Origin: Saccharothrix syringae | GTDB lineage: Bacteria; Actinomycetota; Actinomycetes; Mycobacteriales; Pseudonocardiaceae | DNA length: 64,000 bases | NCBI RefSeq assembly: GCF_009498035.1 | Contig: NZ_CP034550.1 | Coordinates: 7,936,001 to 8,000,000 of the forward strand | Reading direction: 5' to 3' | In this document: one piece after another, positions 1 through 11,659 of the stretch | Layout: each line of letters opens with the position of its first letter | Numbering within the stretch: the first letter of the stretch is position 1 | Position numbers and translations under genes: made by a program | Notes under the pieces: generated by a model | The model's database searches: none | Told to the model about the DNA's origin: nothing | Seen by the model: the letters and a program-made list of their open reading frames with translations, nothing else

Positions 1-3000
1 AACACCGGGTAGGCGGCCGACAGCTCCCGCCCCATGCCGACCCGCTGCGAACCCTGACCGGTGAACAGGAACGCGACCTTGCCCTGCCCGGCCACCCCGC
101 GCACCACCGCCGGCGAGGCGACCCCGTCGGCCAGCGCCCGCAGCCCGGCCACCAGCTCGTCGCGGGTGTCCCCGACCACGGCCGCGCGGTGCTCCAGCCC
201 GGACCGCTGGGTCGCCAGCGACCAGGCCAGGTCACCCGCGTCCACCCCGCTCTCCACCAGCGGCAGCAGCTTGCGCGCCTGCGCCGGGAGGGCGCCCTCG
301 GTGCGGGCGGAGAGCACCCACGGCGCGGTGGCGGTCACGGTGACCGGCTCGGCCCGCTCGACCCGCTCGGGCGCCTGCTCCAGCACCACGTGCGAGTTGG
401 TGCCACTGATGCCGAACGAGGACACGCCCGCCCGCCGGGGACGCCCGGTGCCCGGCCACTCGCGGGCCTCGGTGGCCAGCTCGACGTGCCCGGCCTCCCA
501 GTCCACGTGCGAGGAGGGCGCGTCGACGTGCAGCGTCCTGGGGATGACGCCGTGCCGCATCGCCATGACGACCTTGATCACGCCCGCGACGCCCGCGGCG
601 GCCTGCGTGTGGCCCAGGTTCGACTTGATCGAGCCCAGCCACAGCGGCTCCTCGCGGTCCTGCCCGTAGGTGGCCAGCAGCGCCTGCGCCTCGATCGGGT
701 CGCCCAGGCGGGTGCCCGTGCCGTGCGCCTCCACCAGGTCCACGTCGGACGGGCGCAGGCCCGCGTTGGCCAGGGCCTGCCGGATCACCCGCTGCTGCGA
801 CGGGCCGTTCGGCGCCGTCAAACCGTTCGACGCGCCGTCCTGGTTGACCGCCGAACCGCGCACCAGCGCCAGCACCGGGTGCCCGTTGCGGCGCGCGTCG
901 GACAGGCGCTCCAGCACCAGCACGCCCACGCCCTCGCCCCAGCCGGTGCCGTCGGCGGCGTCCGCGAACGGCTTGCAGCGGCCGTCCGGGGCCAGCCCGC
1001 GCTGGCGGGAGAACTCCACGAACGTCTCGGGCGTGGCCATCACGGTCACGCCGCCGGCCAGCGCCAGCGAGCACTCCCCCGAGCGCAGCGCCTGCGCGGC
1101 CAGGTGGATCGCCACCAGGGAGGAGGAGCACGCGGTGTCCACCGACACCGCCGGGCCCTCGAAGCCGAACGTGTAGGACACCCGGCCGGACACCACGCCG
1201 CCGGAGCTGTGGCCGGTCACGTAGTCGTGGTACATCACGCCCGCGAACACGCCGGTCGGGCTGCCCTTCAGCGCGGCCGGGTCGATGCCGCCGCGCTCGA
1301 ACGCCTCCCAGGACGCCTCCAGCAGCAGCCGCTGCTGCGGGTCCATGATCACCGCCTCGCGCGGCGAGATGCCGAAGAAACCGGGGTCGAACAGCGCGGC
1401 GTCGTCGAGGAAACCGCCCTCGGCCACGTAGGTGGTGTCGGGGCGCAGCGACTCGGGGTCGTGCAGCCTCGCCACGTTCCAGCCGCGGTCGACCGGGAAC
1501 GCGCCGATGGCGTCGCCGCCGTCGGCCAGCAGCCGCCACAGGTCCTCCGGCGACCGCACCCCGCCGGGGTAGCGGCAGGCCATGGCCACGATCGCGATCG
1601 GGTCGTCGTCGGCGCGCTTGGCCGCCACGACCGCTTCGACCACGTCCGCGGCACCGGACAGCTCGGTCACCAGGTGCTCGACCAGCACCAGCGGTGTCGG
1701 GTAGTCGAACACCAGCGTCGCGGGCAGCCGCAGGCCGGTCGCGGCGTTGAGGCCGTTGCGCAGCTCCACCGCGGTCAGCGAGTCGAAGCCCAGGTCGGAG
1801 AACGCGCGGGCCGGGTCGACCGCGTCCGGCGAGCCGTGCCCGAGCACGGCCGCGACCCTGGCGCGCACCAGGGTGAGCACCTCGGCGTGCCGCTCCTCGG
1901 CGGACAGCCCGGCCAGCCGCCGGGCCAGCTCGGAGGTGTCGGCCACGGCCGCACCCGCCGCGGCGGCGCGCCTGGCCGGGCGGCGGACCAGGCCGTCGAA
2001 CGCCAGGGGCGCGTGGTCGCCCAGCGCCCGCAGCGCGCGCAGGTCCAGCCGGGCCGCGACCACGGCGGGCGCGTCGGCGGACACCGCCGCGTCGAACAGG
2101 GCCATGCCCTCCTCGACCGACAGCGGCAGCACGCCGTTGCGGGACATGCGGGCCTTGTCGCCGGCGTCGAGCGTGCCGGTCATGGCGCTCTCGACGTCCC
2201 ACAGGCCCCAGGCGACCGAGGTCGCGGGGAGCCCGGCGGCCCGGCGGTGCGCGGCCAGGGCGTCCAGGTAGGCGTTGGCGGCGGCGTAGTTGCCCTGGCC
2301 GGGCGCGCCCAGCACGCCGGACATCGAGGAGAACAGGACGAACGCCGACAAGTCCGAGGTCAGCTCGTGCAGGTTCCAGGCGGCGTCGACCTTGGGTCGC
2401 AGCACGGCGTCGACGCGGGCCGGGTCCAGCGCGGTGACCACGCCGTCGTCCACGACGCCCGCCACGTGCACCACCGCGGACACGTCCACGTCGTTGAGCA
2501 CCGCGGCCAACGCGTCGCGGTCGGCCGCGTCGCACGCCACCAGCGACACCCGCGCCCCGGCCGACTCCAGCTCGGCCACCAGCTCCGCCGCACCCTCGGC
2601 CGCCGGACCACGACGGCTGAGCAGCAGCAGGTCCCGCACACCCCGCTCCACCACCAGGTGCCGCGACACGACCCGGCCCAGCGCACCGGTCGCGCCGGTC
2701 ACCAGCACCGCGCCGTCGCCGAAGCCCACCGGCTCCGCGCCGTCGGCGGCGGTGGCCAGCCGGGCGGCGGTGACCGAGTCGCCGCGGCAGACCAGCTGCG
2801 GCTCGCCGGAGGCCAGCGCGACCGCCAGCGCCCGGGTCAGGTCGGTGCCCTCGACGTCGAGCAGGGTGACCAGGTCGGGGTTCTCGGCCTGCGCGGACCG
2901 CACCAGGCCCCAGACGGCCGCGCCCGCGAGGTCGCCGCCGCCGACCGCTCCCCCGGTGACCACGACCAGGCGCGAGGCCGCGAACCGCGACTCGGCCAGC

Positions 3001-6000
3001 CAGGTCTGGAGCACGCCCAGCACCCGGTGCACCTGCGCGCGCACCGACGCCGGGTCCTCGCCGCCCTCCACGGGCAGCACCACGACCGCGGGCACGTCGC
3101 CGTCGCCCAGGGAGTCCCACTCGGTCCAGGACACGTCGACCAGGTCGAGCGCCGCCACGTCGACCGGCTTCCAGCCGAGCACGCGCAGCGGGCTGCGGCC
3201 GGCGGTCGGGCGCTGGTCGGCGGTGGCCCGCAGGACCAGCGACGCCACCGTCGCCACCGGGGCGCCGGTCGGGTCGGCCACCTCGACCGCCACCCCGCCC
3301 GCGCCGGCCGGGGACAGCCGCACGCGCAGCGCGCCCGCGCCCGCCGCGTGCACGGTCACGCCGGTCCAGGCGAACGGCAGGCCGCGGTGCTCCTCCAGGC
3401 CGCTCAGGCCCAGCGCGTGCAGCGCGGCGTCCAGGGCGGCCGGGTGCAGGCCGAAGCGCTCGGCGTCGGCCGCGTCGGGCAGCGCCACCTCGGCGAACAG
3501 CTCGTCGCCCCGCCGCCACGCGGCGCGCAGGCCGCGGAAGGAGGGGCCGTAGTCCAGGCCGCCCTCGGCGAGCCGGTCGTACAACCCGTCCAGCTCCAGC
3601 GCCTCGGCGCCCGCGGGCGGCCACTGCGCCAGGTCGAACCCGGCGCGCGGGCGGCCGGCGGCGAGCCGGCCGGTGGCGTGCGGGGTCCACGGCGCGTCGG
3701 CGCCGCCGTCCTCCTCGCGGGAGTACACCTCGAACGGGCGCGTGCCCGTCGCGTCGGGCGTGCCGACCACCACCTGGAGCTGCACCGCGCCCTGCTCGGG
3801 CAGCACCAGCGGGGTGGCCAGGGTCAGCTCGTCGACCGAGCCGCAGCCGACGTCCTCACCGACCCGGGCGGCCAGCTCCACGAAGCCGGTGCCGGGGAAG
3901 AACACCGCGCCGCCGACCCGGTGGTCGCCCAGCCACGGGTGCGACCGCAGCGACAGCCGCCCGGTGAACACCGCGCCCTCGGAGTTCGCCAGGGTCATCG
4001 CCGCGCCCAGCAGCGGGTGGTCGGTGGCGTCCAGGCCGGCCGAGGACACGTCGCCGACCGCCGAGGTCGACTCGATCCAGAACCGCTCGCGCTGGAACGC
4101 GTAGGTCGGCAGCTCCACGCGGTCGGTGGCGCGGCCGGCGAACACCGCGGCCCAGTCCACCGGCACGCCCGCGACGTGCGCCCGCGCCAGCCCGGTGACC
4201 AGCGCGGCCACGTCGTCGCGGTCGCGGCGCTGGGTGGCCACGAGCACCGCGGACTCGACCGAGCCCTGCGCCATGCCGGTGAGCACGCCGTCCGGCCCGA
4301 CCTCGACGAACCGCGTGACGCCCTGGGAGGCCAGGAACACCACGCCGTCGTGGAACCGCACGGCCTGCCGGACGTGCCGCACCCAGTAGTCGGCCGAGCC
4401 CAGCTCCGCGGCGGTCGCCAGGGCGCCGGTCACGGTGGACACCACGGCCAGCTCGGGCGCGGAGAAGGTGATCCCGGCGACGACCGCGCGGAACTCGTCG
4501 AGCATCGGCTCCATCAGCGGCGAGTGGAACGCGTGCGAGACCGCCAACCGCTTGGTGCGACGGCCCTCCAGCTTTGCCGCGATCTCGTCCACCGCGTCGG
4601 CGGCACCCGAGACCACCACGGACGTCGGCCCGTTGACCGCGGCGAGCCCGACCCGGTCGTTCAGGAACGGCAGGACCTCGTCCTCGGTCGCCTGCACGGC
4701 CAGCATCGCGCCACCGCTGGGCAGCGCCTGCATCAGCCGCCCACGCGCGGCCACCAGCTTGCAGCCGTCCTCCAGCGAGAACACCCCGGCCACGTGCGCG
4801 GCGGCGATCTCACCGATCGAGTGACCGGCCAGGAAGTCCGGCTTGACGCCCCACGACTCCAGCAGGCGGTAGAGCGAGACCTCGAACGCGAACAGCGCGG
4901 GCTGGCTGTACGCGGTCTGGTTCAGCAGCTCCTGGTCCTCGCCGAACACGATTCCCGCGAGCGACCGGCCCAGCAGCGCGTCGAAGTGCCCGCAGATCCC
5001 GTCGAACGCCTCCCGGAACACCGGGAACTCCGCGTGCAGCCGGCGGCCCATGCCGACCCGCTGCGAGCCCTGCCCGGTGAACAGGAACGCGGACCGGCCG
5101 CCGGCCGCCACGCCGCGCACCACGGCCGCGCCGTCCCCGCGCAGCTGCGCCAGCGCGTCGGCGGTGTCGGTGGCCAGCACGACGGCCCGGTGCTCCAGCG
5201 ACGCCCGGGTGGTCGCCAGCGCGGCGGCCACGTCGACCGCCGACGCGCCCGCGTCGACCGCCGCGGCCAGCCGCTCCTCCTGGGCCGCCAGGCCCGCCGC
5301 GGTGCGGCCGGACACCAGCCACGGCACGGGCGCGCCCTCGGGCCAGCCGGTGCCTCCGGCGGGCGCGTCGGCGGGCGCGGCCTGCTCCAGGATGATGTGC
5401 CCGTTGGTGCCGCTCACGCCGAACGACGAGACCGCGGCGCGCCGGGGCCGGTCCAGCTCGGGCCACGGGCGGCCCTCGGTCAGCAGCTCGATGTGCCCGG
5501 CCGACCAGTCCACGTGCGACGAGGGCGTGCCCACGTGCAGCGACTTGGGCAGCACGCCGTGCCGGATCGCCATGACGGCCTTGATCACGCCGCTGACCGC
5601 CGCGGCGGCCTGGGCGTGGCCGATGTTGGACTTGATCGAGCCCAGCCACAGCGGGTGGTCGGCCGAGCGCTCGCGGCCGTAGGTGGCCAGCAGCGCCTGC
5701 GCCTCGATCGGGTCGCCCAGGGTGGTGCCGGTGCCGTGCGCCTCGACCAGGTCGACCTCGGTGGAGGCCAGCCCGGCGTTGGCCAGCGCCTGGAGGATCA
5801 CCCGCTGCTGGGACGGGCCGTTGGGCGCGGTCAGGCCGTTGGACGCGCCGTCCTGGTTGAGCGCCGAGCCGCGCACCACGGCCAGCACCTCGTGCCCGTT
5901 GCGGCGGGCGTCGGACAGCCGCTCCAGCATGATCAGGCCGACGCCCTCGCCCCAGCCGGTGCCGTCGGCGTCGTCGGAGAACGGCTTGCAGCGGCCGTCC

Positions 6001-6758
6001 GGGGCCAGGCCCCGCTGCCGGGAGAACGCGACGAACGCGCCCGGCGTGGACATGACCGTGACGCCGCCAGCGATGGCCAGCGAGCACTCCCGCTTGCGCA
6101 GCGCCTGGGCGGCCAGGTGGATCGCCACCAGGGCCGAGGAGCACGCGGTGTTGACCGTGAGCGCGGGTCCCTCCAGGCCCAGGCTGTAGGACACCCGGCC
6201 GGAGATCACCGCCGCGGTGCTGCCGGTGCTCATGTACGCCTCGACGGCCTCGGGCAGGTCGGTCAGCCGGTCCCAGTAGTCCTGGCCACCGCAGCCGACG
6301 TAGACGCCGACGGGCTTGCCGCGCAGCGCGTCCGGGTTGATGCCCGCGCGCTCCACGGCCTCCCACGCGGTCTCCAGCACGATCCGCTGCTGCGGGTCCA
6401 TGGCCAGCGCCTCGCGCGGGCTGATGCCGAAGAACGCGGCGTCGAAGTCGGCCACGTCGTGCACGAAGCCGCCCTGGTGCACGTAGCTCGACCCGGAGCG
6501 GTCCGGGTCGGGGTCGAACAGCGCGTCGGTGTCCCAGCCGCGGTCGGTCGGGAAGTCGCCGATCGCGTCACCGCCCTCCGCGACCAGCCGCCACAGGTCC
6601 TCGGGCGAGCGCACCCCGCCGGGGTAGCGGCACGCCATCGAGACGATCGCGATCGGCTCCTGCTCGCCGGACTCGGCCTCGCGCAGGCGCTGCCGCGTCT
6701 GGTGGAGGTCGGCCGTCACCTTCTTGAGGTAATCCAGGAGCTTCTCTTCGTTCGCCAT
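1..6758 (-). CDS. Modular type I polyketide synthase, KS-AT-DH-KR-ACP-KS-AT (3' end cut by window edge)
   Basis: This is the last PKS gene of the operon visible here; it continues past the left edge after about 2,250 residues. It starts at ATG 6758 ([13 protein letters not shown]), an N-terminal coiled-coil docking segment, with a TGAGG motif upstream. Module 1 has a KS (active Cys about residue 206, in NTACSSA; EAHGTGT later), an AT with GHSIGE (Ser about 647) and HAFH, the malonyl-CoA signature, a DH with the HxxxGxxxxP motif (His about 946), a KR with GATGALG and a VDD motif typical of B-type reductases, and an ACP (Ser about 1660, GFDSL). Module 2 has a complete KS (Cys about 1877, DTACSSS) and the beginning of an AT ([10 protein letters not shown]). 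Module 1 should therefore extend with malonate and leave an alkene. Later domains and the chemistry of module 2 lie outside the window. Confidence 0.95.
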   Translation of the reverse strand, partial: MANEEKLLDYLKKVTADLHQTRQRLREAESGEQEPIAIVSMACRYPGGVRSPEDLWRLVAEGGDAIGDFPTDRGWDTDALFDPDPDRSGSSYVHQGGFVHDVADFDAAFFGISPREALAMDPQQRIVLETAWEAVERAGINPDALRGKPVGVYVGCGGQDYWDRLTDLPEAVEAYMSTGSTAAVISGRVSYSLGLEGPALTVNTACSSALVAIHLAAQALRKRECSLAIAGGVTVMSTPGAFVAFSRQRGLAPDGRCKPFSDDADGTGWGEGVGLIMLERLSDARRNGHEVLAVVRGSALNQDGASNGLTAPNGPSQQRVILQALANAGLASTEVDLVEAHGTGTTLGDPIEAQALLATYGRERSADHPLWLGSIKSNIGHAQAAAAVSGVIKAVMAIRHGVLPKSLHVGTPSSHVDWSAGHIELLTEGRPWPELDRPRRAAVSSFGVSGTNGHIILEQAAPADAPAGGTGWPEGAPVPWLVSGRTAAGLAAQEERLAAAVDAGASAVDVAAALATTRASLEHRAVVLATDTADALAQLRGDGAAVVRGVAAGGRSAFLFTGQGSQRVGMGRRLHAEFPVFREAFDGICGHFDALLGRSLAGIVFGEDQELLNQTAYSQPALFAFEVSLYRLLESWGVKPDFLAGHSIGEIAAAHVAGVFSLEDGCKLVAARGRLMQALPSGGAMLAVQATEDEVLPFLNDRVGLAAVNGPTSVVVSGAADAVDEIAAKLEGRRTKRLAVSHAFHSPLMEPMLDEFRAVVAGITFSAPELAVVSTVTGALATAAELGSADYWVRHVRQAVRFHDGVVFLASQGVTRFVEVGPDGVLTGMAQGSVESAVLVATQRRDRDDVAALVTGLARAHVAGVPVDWAAVFAGRATDRVELPTYAFQRERFWIESTSAVGDVSSAGLDATDHPLLGAAMTLANSEGAVFTGRLSLRSHPWLGDHRVGGAVFFPGTGFVELAARVGEDVGCGSVDELTLATPLVLPEQGAVQLQVVVGTPDATGTRPFEVYSREEDGGADAPWTPHATGRLAAGRPRAGFDLAQWPPAGAEALELDGLYDRLAEGGLDYGPSFRGLRAAWRRGDELFAEVALPDAADAERFGLHPAALDAALHALGLSGLEEHRGLPFAWTGVTVHAAGAGALRVRLSPAGAGGVAVEVADPTGAPVATVASLVLRATADQRPTAGRSPLRVLGWKPVDVAALDLVDVSWTEWDSLGDGDVPAVVVLPVEGGEDPASVRAQVHRVLGVLQTWLAESRFAASRLVVVTGGAVGGGDLAGAAVWGLVRSAQAENPDLVTLLDVEGTDLTRALAVALASGEPQLVCRGDSVTAARLATAADGAEPVGFGDGAVLVTGATGALGRVVSRHLVVERGVRDLLLLSRRGPAAEGAAELVAELESAGARVSLVACDAADRDALAAVLNDVDVSAVVHVAGVVDDGVVTALDPARVDAVLRPKVDAAWNLHELTSDLSAFVLFSSMSGVLGAPGQGNYAAANAYLDALAAHRRAAGLPATSVAWGLWDVESAMTGTLDAGDKARMSRNGVLPLSVEEGMALFDAAVSADAPAVVAARLDLRALRALGDHAPLAFDGLVRRPARRAAAAGAAVADTSELARRLAGLSAEERHAEVLTLVRARVAAVLGHGSPDAVDPARAFSDLGFDSLTAVELRNGLNAATGLRLPATLVFDYPTPLVLVEHLVTELSGAADVVEAVVAAKRADDDPIAIVAMACRYPGGVRSPEDLWRLLADGGDAIGAFPVDRGWNVARLHDPESLRPDTTYVAEGGFLDDAALFDPGFFGISPREAVIMDPQQRLLLEASWEAFERGGIDPAALKGSPTGVFAGVMYHDYVTGHSSGGVVSGRVSYTFGFEGPAVSVDTACSSSLVAIHLAAQALRSGECSLALAGGVTVMATPETFVEFSRQRGLAPDGRCKPFADAADGTGWGEGVGVLVLERLSDARRNGHPVLALVRGSAVNQDGASNGLTAPNGPSQQRVIRQALANAGLRPSDVDLVEAHGTGTRLGDPIEAQALLATYGQDREEPLWLGSIKSNLGHTQAAAGVAGVIKVVMAMRHGVIPRTLHVDAPSSHVDWEAGHVELATEAREWPGTGRPRRAGVSSFGISGTNSHVVLEQAPERVERAEPVTVTATAPWVLSARTEGALPAQARKLLPLVESGVDAGDLAWSLATQRSGLEHRAAVVGDTRDELVAGLRALADGVASPAVVRGVAGQGKVAFLFTGQGSQRVGMGRELSAAYPV

Positions 6759-6836
6759 TTCAGTGCCTCACCAAGTCTGCTGTGCCGAAAAGCCTGGCCG
6801 GGAAAAGCCGGTAGGGAGTGACGCGCCTGGCGAAGC

Positions 6837-9800
6837 TCAGGCCATGCCCAGTTCGCGGTCGATGAAGTCGAAGACGTCGTCGGCCGACGCGCTCTCCAGC
6901 TTCTCGGCCACGGCGACGGGCGCGTCACCCGTCACGGTCTGGTTGAGCCGGCTCAGCAGGTTCTGCAGCCGGGTGGTGATGTGGCTCGCCTCGATCTCCG
7001 CGGCACCCAGGTTCGCCGCGGCGACCTCCAGCCGGTCCAGCTCGGCCAGCAGGGAACCGCCGCCCGCGGGCGCGCCGCCGTCCCCGACCAGCTCGCCGTG
7101 CAGCAGGTCGACCAGGGCGGCCGGCGTCGGGTGGTCGAAGACCAGGGTCGCGGGCAGCCGCGCGCCGGTCGCGCCGGCCAGCGCGTTGCGCAGCTCCACC
7201 GCGGTCACCGAGTCGAAGCCCAGGTCCTTGAACGCCCGCCCCGGCTCGACCGCGGTCGCGTCGGCGTAGCCCAGCACGGAGGCCACGTGCGTGCGCACGA
7301 TGTCGAGCAGCAGCGCGCGGCGCTCGCCGTCGGGCAGGCCCGCCAGCTTCGCGGCCAGCTCGTCCTGCCCGGCCCCGTCGTCCTCGGCGGCGGCGGGCTC
7401 CAGCGCGGCCCGCGCCTCGGGGATGGCGTCGATCAGCGGGCGGCGGCGCGACAGCGCGTAGGTGGGCGCGAACCGCGCCCAGTCCAGGTCCGCGACGACC
7501 ACGTGGGCCTCGCCGCGGTCCAGCACGCCCTGGAGCGCCGACACGGCCAGCCGCGGCTCCATCACGCCCACGCCGAGCCGGGCCAGGTGCTCGCCCGCCT
7601 CGCCGGAGGCCATGCCGCCGCCACCCCAGGAGCCCCAGGCCACCGAGGTGCCGGCCAGGCCGCGGGCCCGGCGGGTCCGCACCACGCCGTCGACCGCGGC
7701 GTTGGCCGCCGCGTAGCCGGTCTGCCCGCCCGAGCCCCACACGGCCGCGCCGGAGGAGAACACCACGAACGCGTCCAGCTCGCGGGCGCCCAGCAGCTCG
7801 TCCAGGTTCAGCGCGCCGGCGACCTTGGCGTGCCCGACCTCGGCGAAGTCCGCGACGGACACGCCGTCCAAACCGGACTCGCGGTGCATGGTGCCCGCCG
7901 CGTGGAACACCGAGGTGAGGTCCGGCAGGGTTGCCAGCAGGTCGCGCAGGGCCTCGCGGTCGGTCACGTCGCACGCGACGACCTCGGCCCGGCCGCCCAG
8001 CTCGGCCACCAGCTCCGCCGCGCCCGGCGCGTCCGCGCCGCGCCGCGAGGTCAGCACCACGCGGTCGGCGCCACCGGCCACCAGCCAGCGGGCCAGGTGC
8101 GCGCCCACGCCACCGGTACCGCCGGTCACCAGCACGGTGCCGCGCGGCTGCCAGCGGCCCTCGGCCACGCCGGCGGGCGCGCGGACCAGGCGCCGCGCCA
8201 GCACCCCGGCGGGCCGCAGCGCGACCTGGTCCTCCTCCCCCGCGTCCAGCACGCCGACCAGGCGCTCCACCACCAGGTCGTCCACGTCGACCGGCAGGTC
8301 GACCAGGCCGCCCCAGGTGTTCGGCCGGTCCAGGCCCAGCACCGTGCCGATGCCCCACAGCGCGCCCTGGTACGGGTCCGCGACCTCCTCGAAGTCGTCC
8401 ACCGCCACGCCCGCCGAGGTGCCGAACCACAGCGGCGCGGTCACGCCCGCGTCGGCCAGGCCCTGCACCAGCACCACCGAGGCCGCGACGCCGCGCGACA
8501 GCGACGGGAACAGCGGGTGCGGCCGGGCGTCCAGGCCCACCAGGGACAGCACGCCGTCCGGAGCGGTGTCGCCCAGGGTGGCGCGCACCCGCTCCGCGAT
8601 CGCCGCGCGGTCCGGCTCCTCCACCTCGACCCGCAGCACGTCCGCGCCGCGCGCGGCGAAGCCGTCGGCGACGGCGGTCACCCGCTTGTCGTCGCGCATC
8701 GACTCGGGCACCACCAGCAGCCAGGAACCGGCGAACAGCACCGGCACGTCCGGCTCGACCGGCCGCCACTCGACCCGGTAGCGCCACGAGTCCACGACGG
8801 ACTCCTCGCGCAGCCGCGCCCGCCACGTGGTCAGCGCGGGCAGCACCTGCCGCAACGCCTGCTCGTCCACTGCCAGGTCGCCGGCCAGCGACTCCAGGCC
8901 GCCGTTCTCCACCGCGGCCCAGAACGCCGCGTCGGCCGGGTCGGCGGCCGCCGCGGGCGGCTGCTCGACCAGCCAGAAGTGCTGGTGGCGGAACGCGTAG
9001 GTGGGCAGCGGCACCACCGCGCCGCCGGGCAGCAGCGCGGTGAGGTCGGCGGCACCGCCGCGCACGTGCAGCTCGGCCAGCGAGCGGGTGAAGCGGGCCA
9101 GGCCGCCCTCGTCGCGGCGCAGCGTGCCGACCACGGCCGTGGGCTGCTCGCGGTCGTCCAGCGTCTCCTGCACGCTCATGGTCAGCACCGGGTGCGGGCT
9201 GACCTCGACGAACGCCGCGTGCCCGCGCTCGGCCAGGGTGCGGATCGCCGGGTCGAACGCCACCGTGGTGCGCAGGTTGGTGTACCAGTAGCGGGCGTCC
9301 AGCGCGGCGTCGGCGACCCACTCGCCGGTCACCGTCGACAGCATCGGCACCGCGCCCGCGCGCGGCCCGACCGGCGCGAGGTCGTCGAGCAGCCGCTGCT
9401 CGATCGCGCCGACCTGCGCGGAGTGCGAGGCGTAGTCCACGTTCACCCGCTTGGCGCGCACGCCGCGCGCGACCAGGTCCGCCACCAGCCCGTCCAGCGC
9501 CCCCGGCTCGCCGGAGACCACGACGGAGGCGGCGCCGTTGACCGCGGCGACCGAGATGCGCTCGCCCCACGGCTCCAGGTGCGGCCGCACCGCGTCGGCG
9601 GACAGGCCGACCGACACCATGCCGCCGTGCCCGGCCAGGTGCTCGCGGATGGCGCGGCTGCGCAGCGCCACCACCCGGGCGCCGTCGAGCAGCGACAGGT
9701 GGCCGCCCACCACGGCCGCGGCGATCTCGCCCTGCGAGTGGCCCACGACCGCGTCCGGCACCACGCCGTGGTGGCGCCACAGCTCGGTCAGCGACACCAT

Positions 9801-11648
9801 GACCGCCCACAGCACCGGCTGCACCACGTCGACCCGGTCCAGCGACGGCGCGCCCCCGGCGCCCCGCGCCACCTCGACCAGGTCCCAGTCCACGAACGCG
9901 GACAGCGCCTCGGCGCACTCGGCCATGCGCGCGGCGAACACCGGCGAGGTGTCCAGCAGCTCGGCGGCCATGCCCACCCACTGCGCGCCCTGGCCGGGGT
10001 AGACGAACACGGTCTTGCCCGCCACGTCGGCCACGCCGGTGACCAGCGCGCCCGACGGGTCGCCGGCGGCCAGCGCGGCCACCCCGGCGGCCAGCGCGTC
10101 GCGGTCGGCGCCCAGCGCCACGGCCCGGTGCTCGAAGCCCGCCCGGGTGGTGGCCAGCGACCAGCCCAGGTCGCGCGCGGAGTACCCGGGGTTGGCGGCG
10201 AGGTGGTCGACCAGCCGCGCGGCCTGCGCCCGCAGCGCGTCGGCGGTGCGGCCGGACAGCACCCACGGCACCACGCCGGCGGGCTCGGGCACCCGCTCCA
10301 CGGGTTCCGCGGCCGGTGCCTGCTCCAGCACCACGTGCGCGTTGGTGCCGCTGATGCCGAACGACGACACGCCCGCGCGCCGCGGCCGGTCGGACTCGGG
10401 CCAGGGCACCTCGTCGGTCAGCAGCGCCACCTCGCCGCGGGCCCAGTCGACCTCGGGGGTCGGCGCGTCCACGTGCAGGGTGCGCGGCAGCACGCCGTGG
10501 CGCAGCGCCAGCACCATCTTGATCACGCCCGCGACGCCGGCGGCGGCCTGCGAGTGGCCGATGTTGGACTTGAGCGAGCCCAGCCACAGCGGCTGCTCGC
10601 GGTCCTGCCCGTAGGTGGCCAGCACGGCCTGCGCCTCGATCGGGTCGCCCAGCCGGGTGCCGGTGCCGTGCGCCTCGACCGCGTCCACGTCGGCGGGCCG
10701 CAGGCCGGCGTCGGTCAGCGCGGCGCGGATGACCCGGCGCTGCGACGGCCCGTTGGGCGCGGTGATGCCGTTGGACGCGCCGTCCTGGTTGACCGCCGAG
10801 CCGCGCACCACGGCCAGCACCTCGTGGCCGTTGCGCAGCGCGTCGGACAGCCGCTCCAGCACCACCACGCCGGCGCCCTCGGACCAGCCCGCGCCGTCTG
10901 CGGCGGCGGCGAAGGACTTGCACCGGCCGTCGGCGGCCAGCGCCCGCTGCCGGGAGAACTCCAGGAACGTGGCCGGCGTGGAGATCACCGTGGCGCCGCC
11001 CGCCAGGGCCAGCGACACCTGGCCCGAGCGCAGCGCCTGCGCGGCCAGGTGGATCGCCACCAGCGACGACGAGCAGCCGGTGTCGACGGTCAGCGCGGGG
11101 CCCTCCAGGCCCAGGTGGTAGGCCACCCGGCCGGACACCAGGCTGCCGGCGCCGAAGCTGTTGGGGTAGTCGTGGTAGACCACGCCCGCGTACACGCCGG
11201 TCTGGGTGCCCTTGAGGCCCTGCGGGTCGATGCCGGCGTGCTCCAGCGCCTCCCACGCGGTCTCCAGCAGCACCCGCTGCTGCGGGTCCATCTCGGCCGC
11301 CTCGCGCGGGCTGATGCCGAAGAACCCGGGGTCGAACAGCGGCGCGTCGTGCAGGAAGCCGCCGCGCCGCACGTAGGTGGTGCCGGGGTGCTCCGGGTCG
11401 GGGTGGTAGAGCGCGTCCACGTCCCAGCCGCGGTCGGTCGGCATGTCCGAGATCGCGTCGGTGCCGGAGCGCAGCAGCTCCCACAGGTCGTCCGGCGAGG
11501 CGACCCCGCCGGGGTAGCGGCAGCCCATGCCGACCACGGCGATGGGCTCGGCCGCCCGCTCCTGCACCTCGCGCAGCTTCCGGCTGGTCTCGTGCAGGTC
11601 GGCGGTCACCCGGCGCAGGTAGTCGCGGAGCTTGGCTTCGTTGGACAT
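6837..11648 (-). CDS. Modular type I polyketide synthase, KS-AT(methylmalonyl)-KR-ACP
   Basis: A single-module PKS of about 1,603 residues. I chose ATG 11648 ([13 protein letters not shown]) because GGGGA lies just upstream; an in-frame GTG at 11663 would instead overlap the previous stop codon as GTGA. The order is an N-terminal docking coiled coil, a KS (Cys about 192, in DTGCSSS), an AT with GHSQGE (Ser about 638) and YASH, both signatures of methylmalonyl-CoA selection, then a non-catalytic KR structural subdomain, a KR (GGTGGVG) and an ACP (Ser about 1480, GFDSV). There is no DH. The KR has Trp in SSGAAVWGS and Gln five residues later, with no LDD motif, the pattern of A1-type reductases, so an unepimerised L-hydroxy product is predicted. 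It is the only branched-extender module seen here. A C-terminal docking segment follows the ACP. It lies 11 bp after the preceding PKS gene and 78 bp before the next. Confidence 0.95.
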   Translation of the reverse strand: MSNEAKLRDYLRRVTADLHETSRKLREVQERAAEPIAVVGMGCRYPGGVASPDDLWELLRSGTDAISDMPTDRGWDVDALYHPDPEHPGTTYVRRGGFLHDAPLFDPGFFGISPREAAEMDPQQRVLLETAWEALEHAGIDPQGLKGTQTGVYAGVVYHDYPNSFGAGSLVSGRVAYHLGLEGPALTVDTGCSSSLVAIHLAAQALRSGQVSLALAGGATVISTPATFLEFSRQRALAADGRCKSFAAAADGAGWSEGAGVVVLERLSDALRNGHEVLAVVRGSAVNQDGASNGITAPNGPSQRRVIRAALTDAGLRPADVDAVEAHGTGTRLGDPIEAQAVLATYGQDREQPLWLGSLKSNIGHSQAAAGVAGVIKMVLALRHGVLPRTLHVDAPTPEVDWARGEVALLTDEVPWPESDRPRRAGVSSFGISGTNAHVVLEQAPAAEPVERVPEPAGVVPWVLSGRTADALRAQAARLVDHLAANPGYSARDLGWSLATTRAGFEHRAVALGADRDALAAGVAALAAGDPSGALVTGVADVAGKTVFVYPGQGAQWVGMAAELLDTSPVFAARMAECAEALSAFVDWDLVEVARGAGGAPSLDRVDVVQPVLWAVMVSLTELWRHHGVVPDAVVGHSQGEIAAAVVGGHLSLLDGARVVALRSRAIREHLAGHGGMVSVGLSADAVRPHLEPWGERISVAAVNGAASVVVSGEPGALDGLVADLVARGVRAKRVNVDYASHSAQVGAIEQRLLDDLAPVGPRAGAVPMLSTVTGEWVADAALDARYWYTNLRTTVAFDPAIRTLAERGHAAFVEVSPHPVLTMSVQETLDDREQPTAVVGTLRRDEGGLARFTRSLAELHVRGGAADLTALLPGGAVVPLPTYAFRHQHFWLVEQPPAAAADPADAAFWAAVENGGLESLAGDLAVDEQALRQVLPALTTWRARLREESVVDSWRYRVEWRPVEPDVPVLFAGSWLLVVPESMRDDKRVTAVADGFAARGADVLRVEVEEPDRAAIAERVRATLGDTAPDGVLSLVGLDARPHPLFPSLSRGVAASVVLVQGLADAGVTAPLWFGTSAGVAVDDFEEVADPYQGALWGIGTVLGLDRPNTWGGLVDLPVDVDDLVVERLVGVLDAGEEDQVALRPAGVLARRLVRAPAGVAEGRWQPRGTVLVTGGTGGVGAHLARWLVAGGADRVVLTSRRGADAPGAAELVAELGGRAEVVACDVTDREALRDLLATLPDLTSVFHAAGTMHRESGLDGVSVADFAEVGHAKVAGALNLDELLGARELDAFVVFSSGAAVWGSGGQTGYAAANAAVDGVVRTRRARGLAGTSVAWGSWGGGGMASGEAGEHLARLGVGVMEPRLAVSALQGVLDRGEAHVVVADLDWARFAPTYALSRRRPLIDAIPEARAALEPAAAEDDGAGQDELAAKLAGLPDGERRALLLDIVRTHVASVLGYADATAVEPGRAFKDLGFDSVTAVELRNALAGATGARLPATLVFDHPTPAALVDLLHGELVGDGGAPAGGGSLLAELDRLEVAAANLGAAEIEASHITTRLQNLLSRLNQTVTGDAPVAVAEKLESASADDVFDFIDRELGMA

Positions 11649-11659
11649 CGGATCCCCGT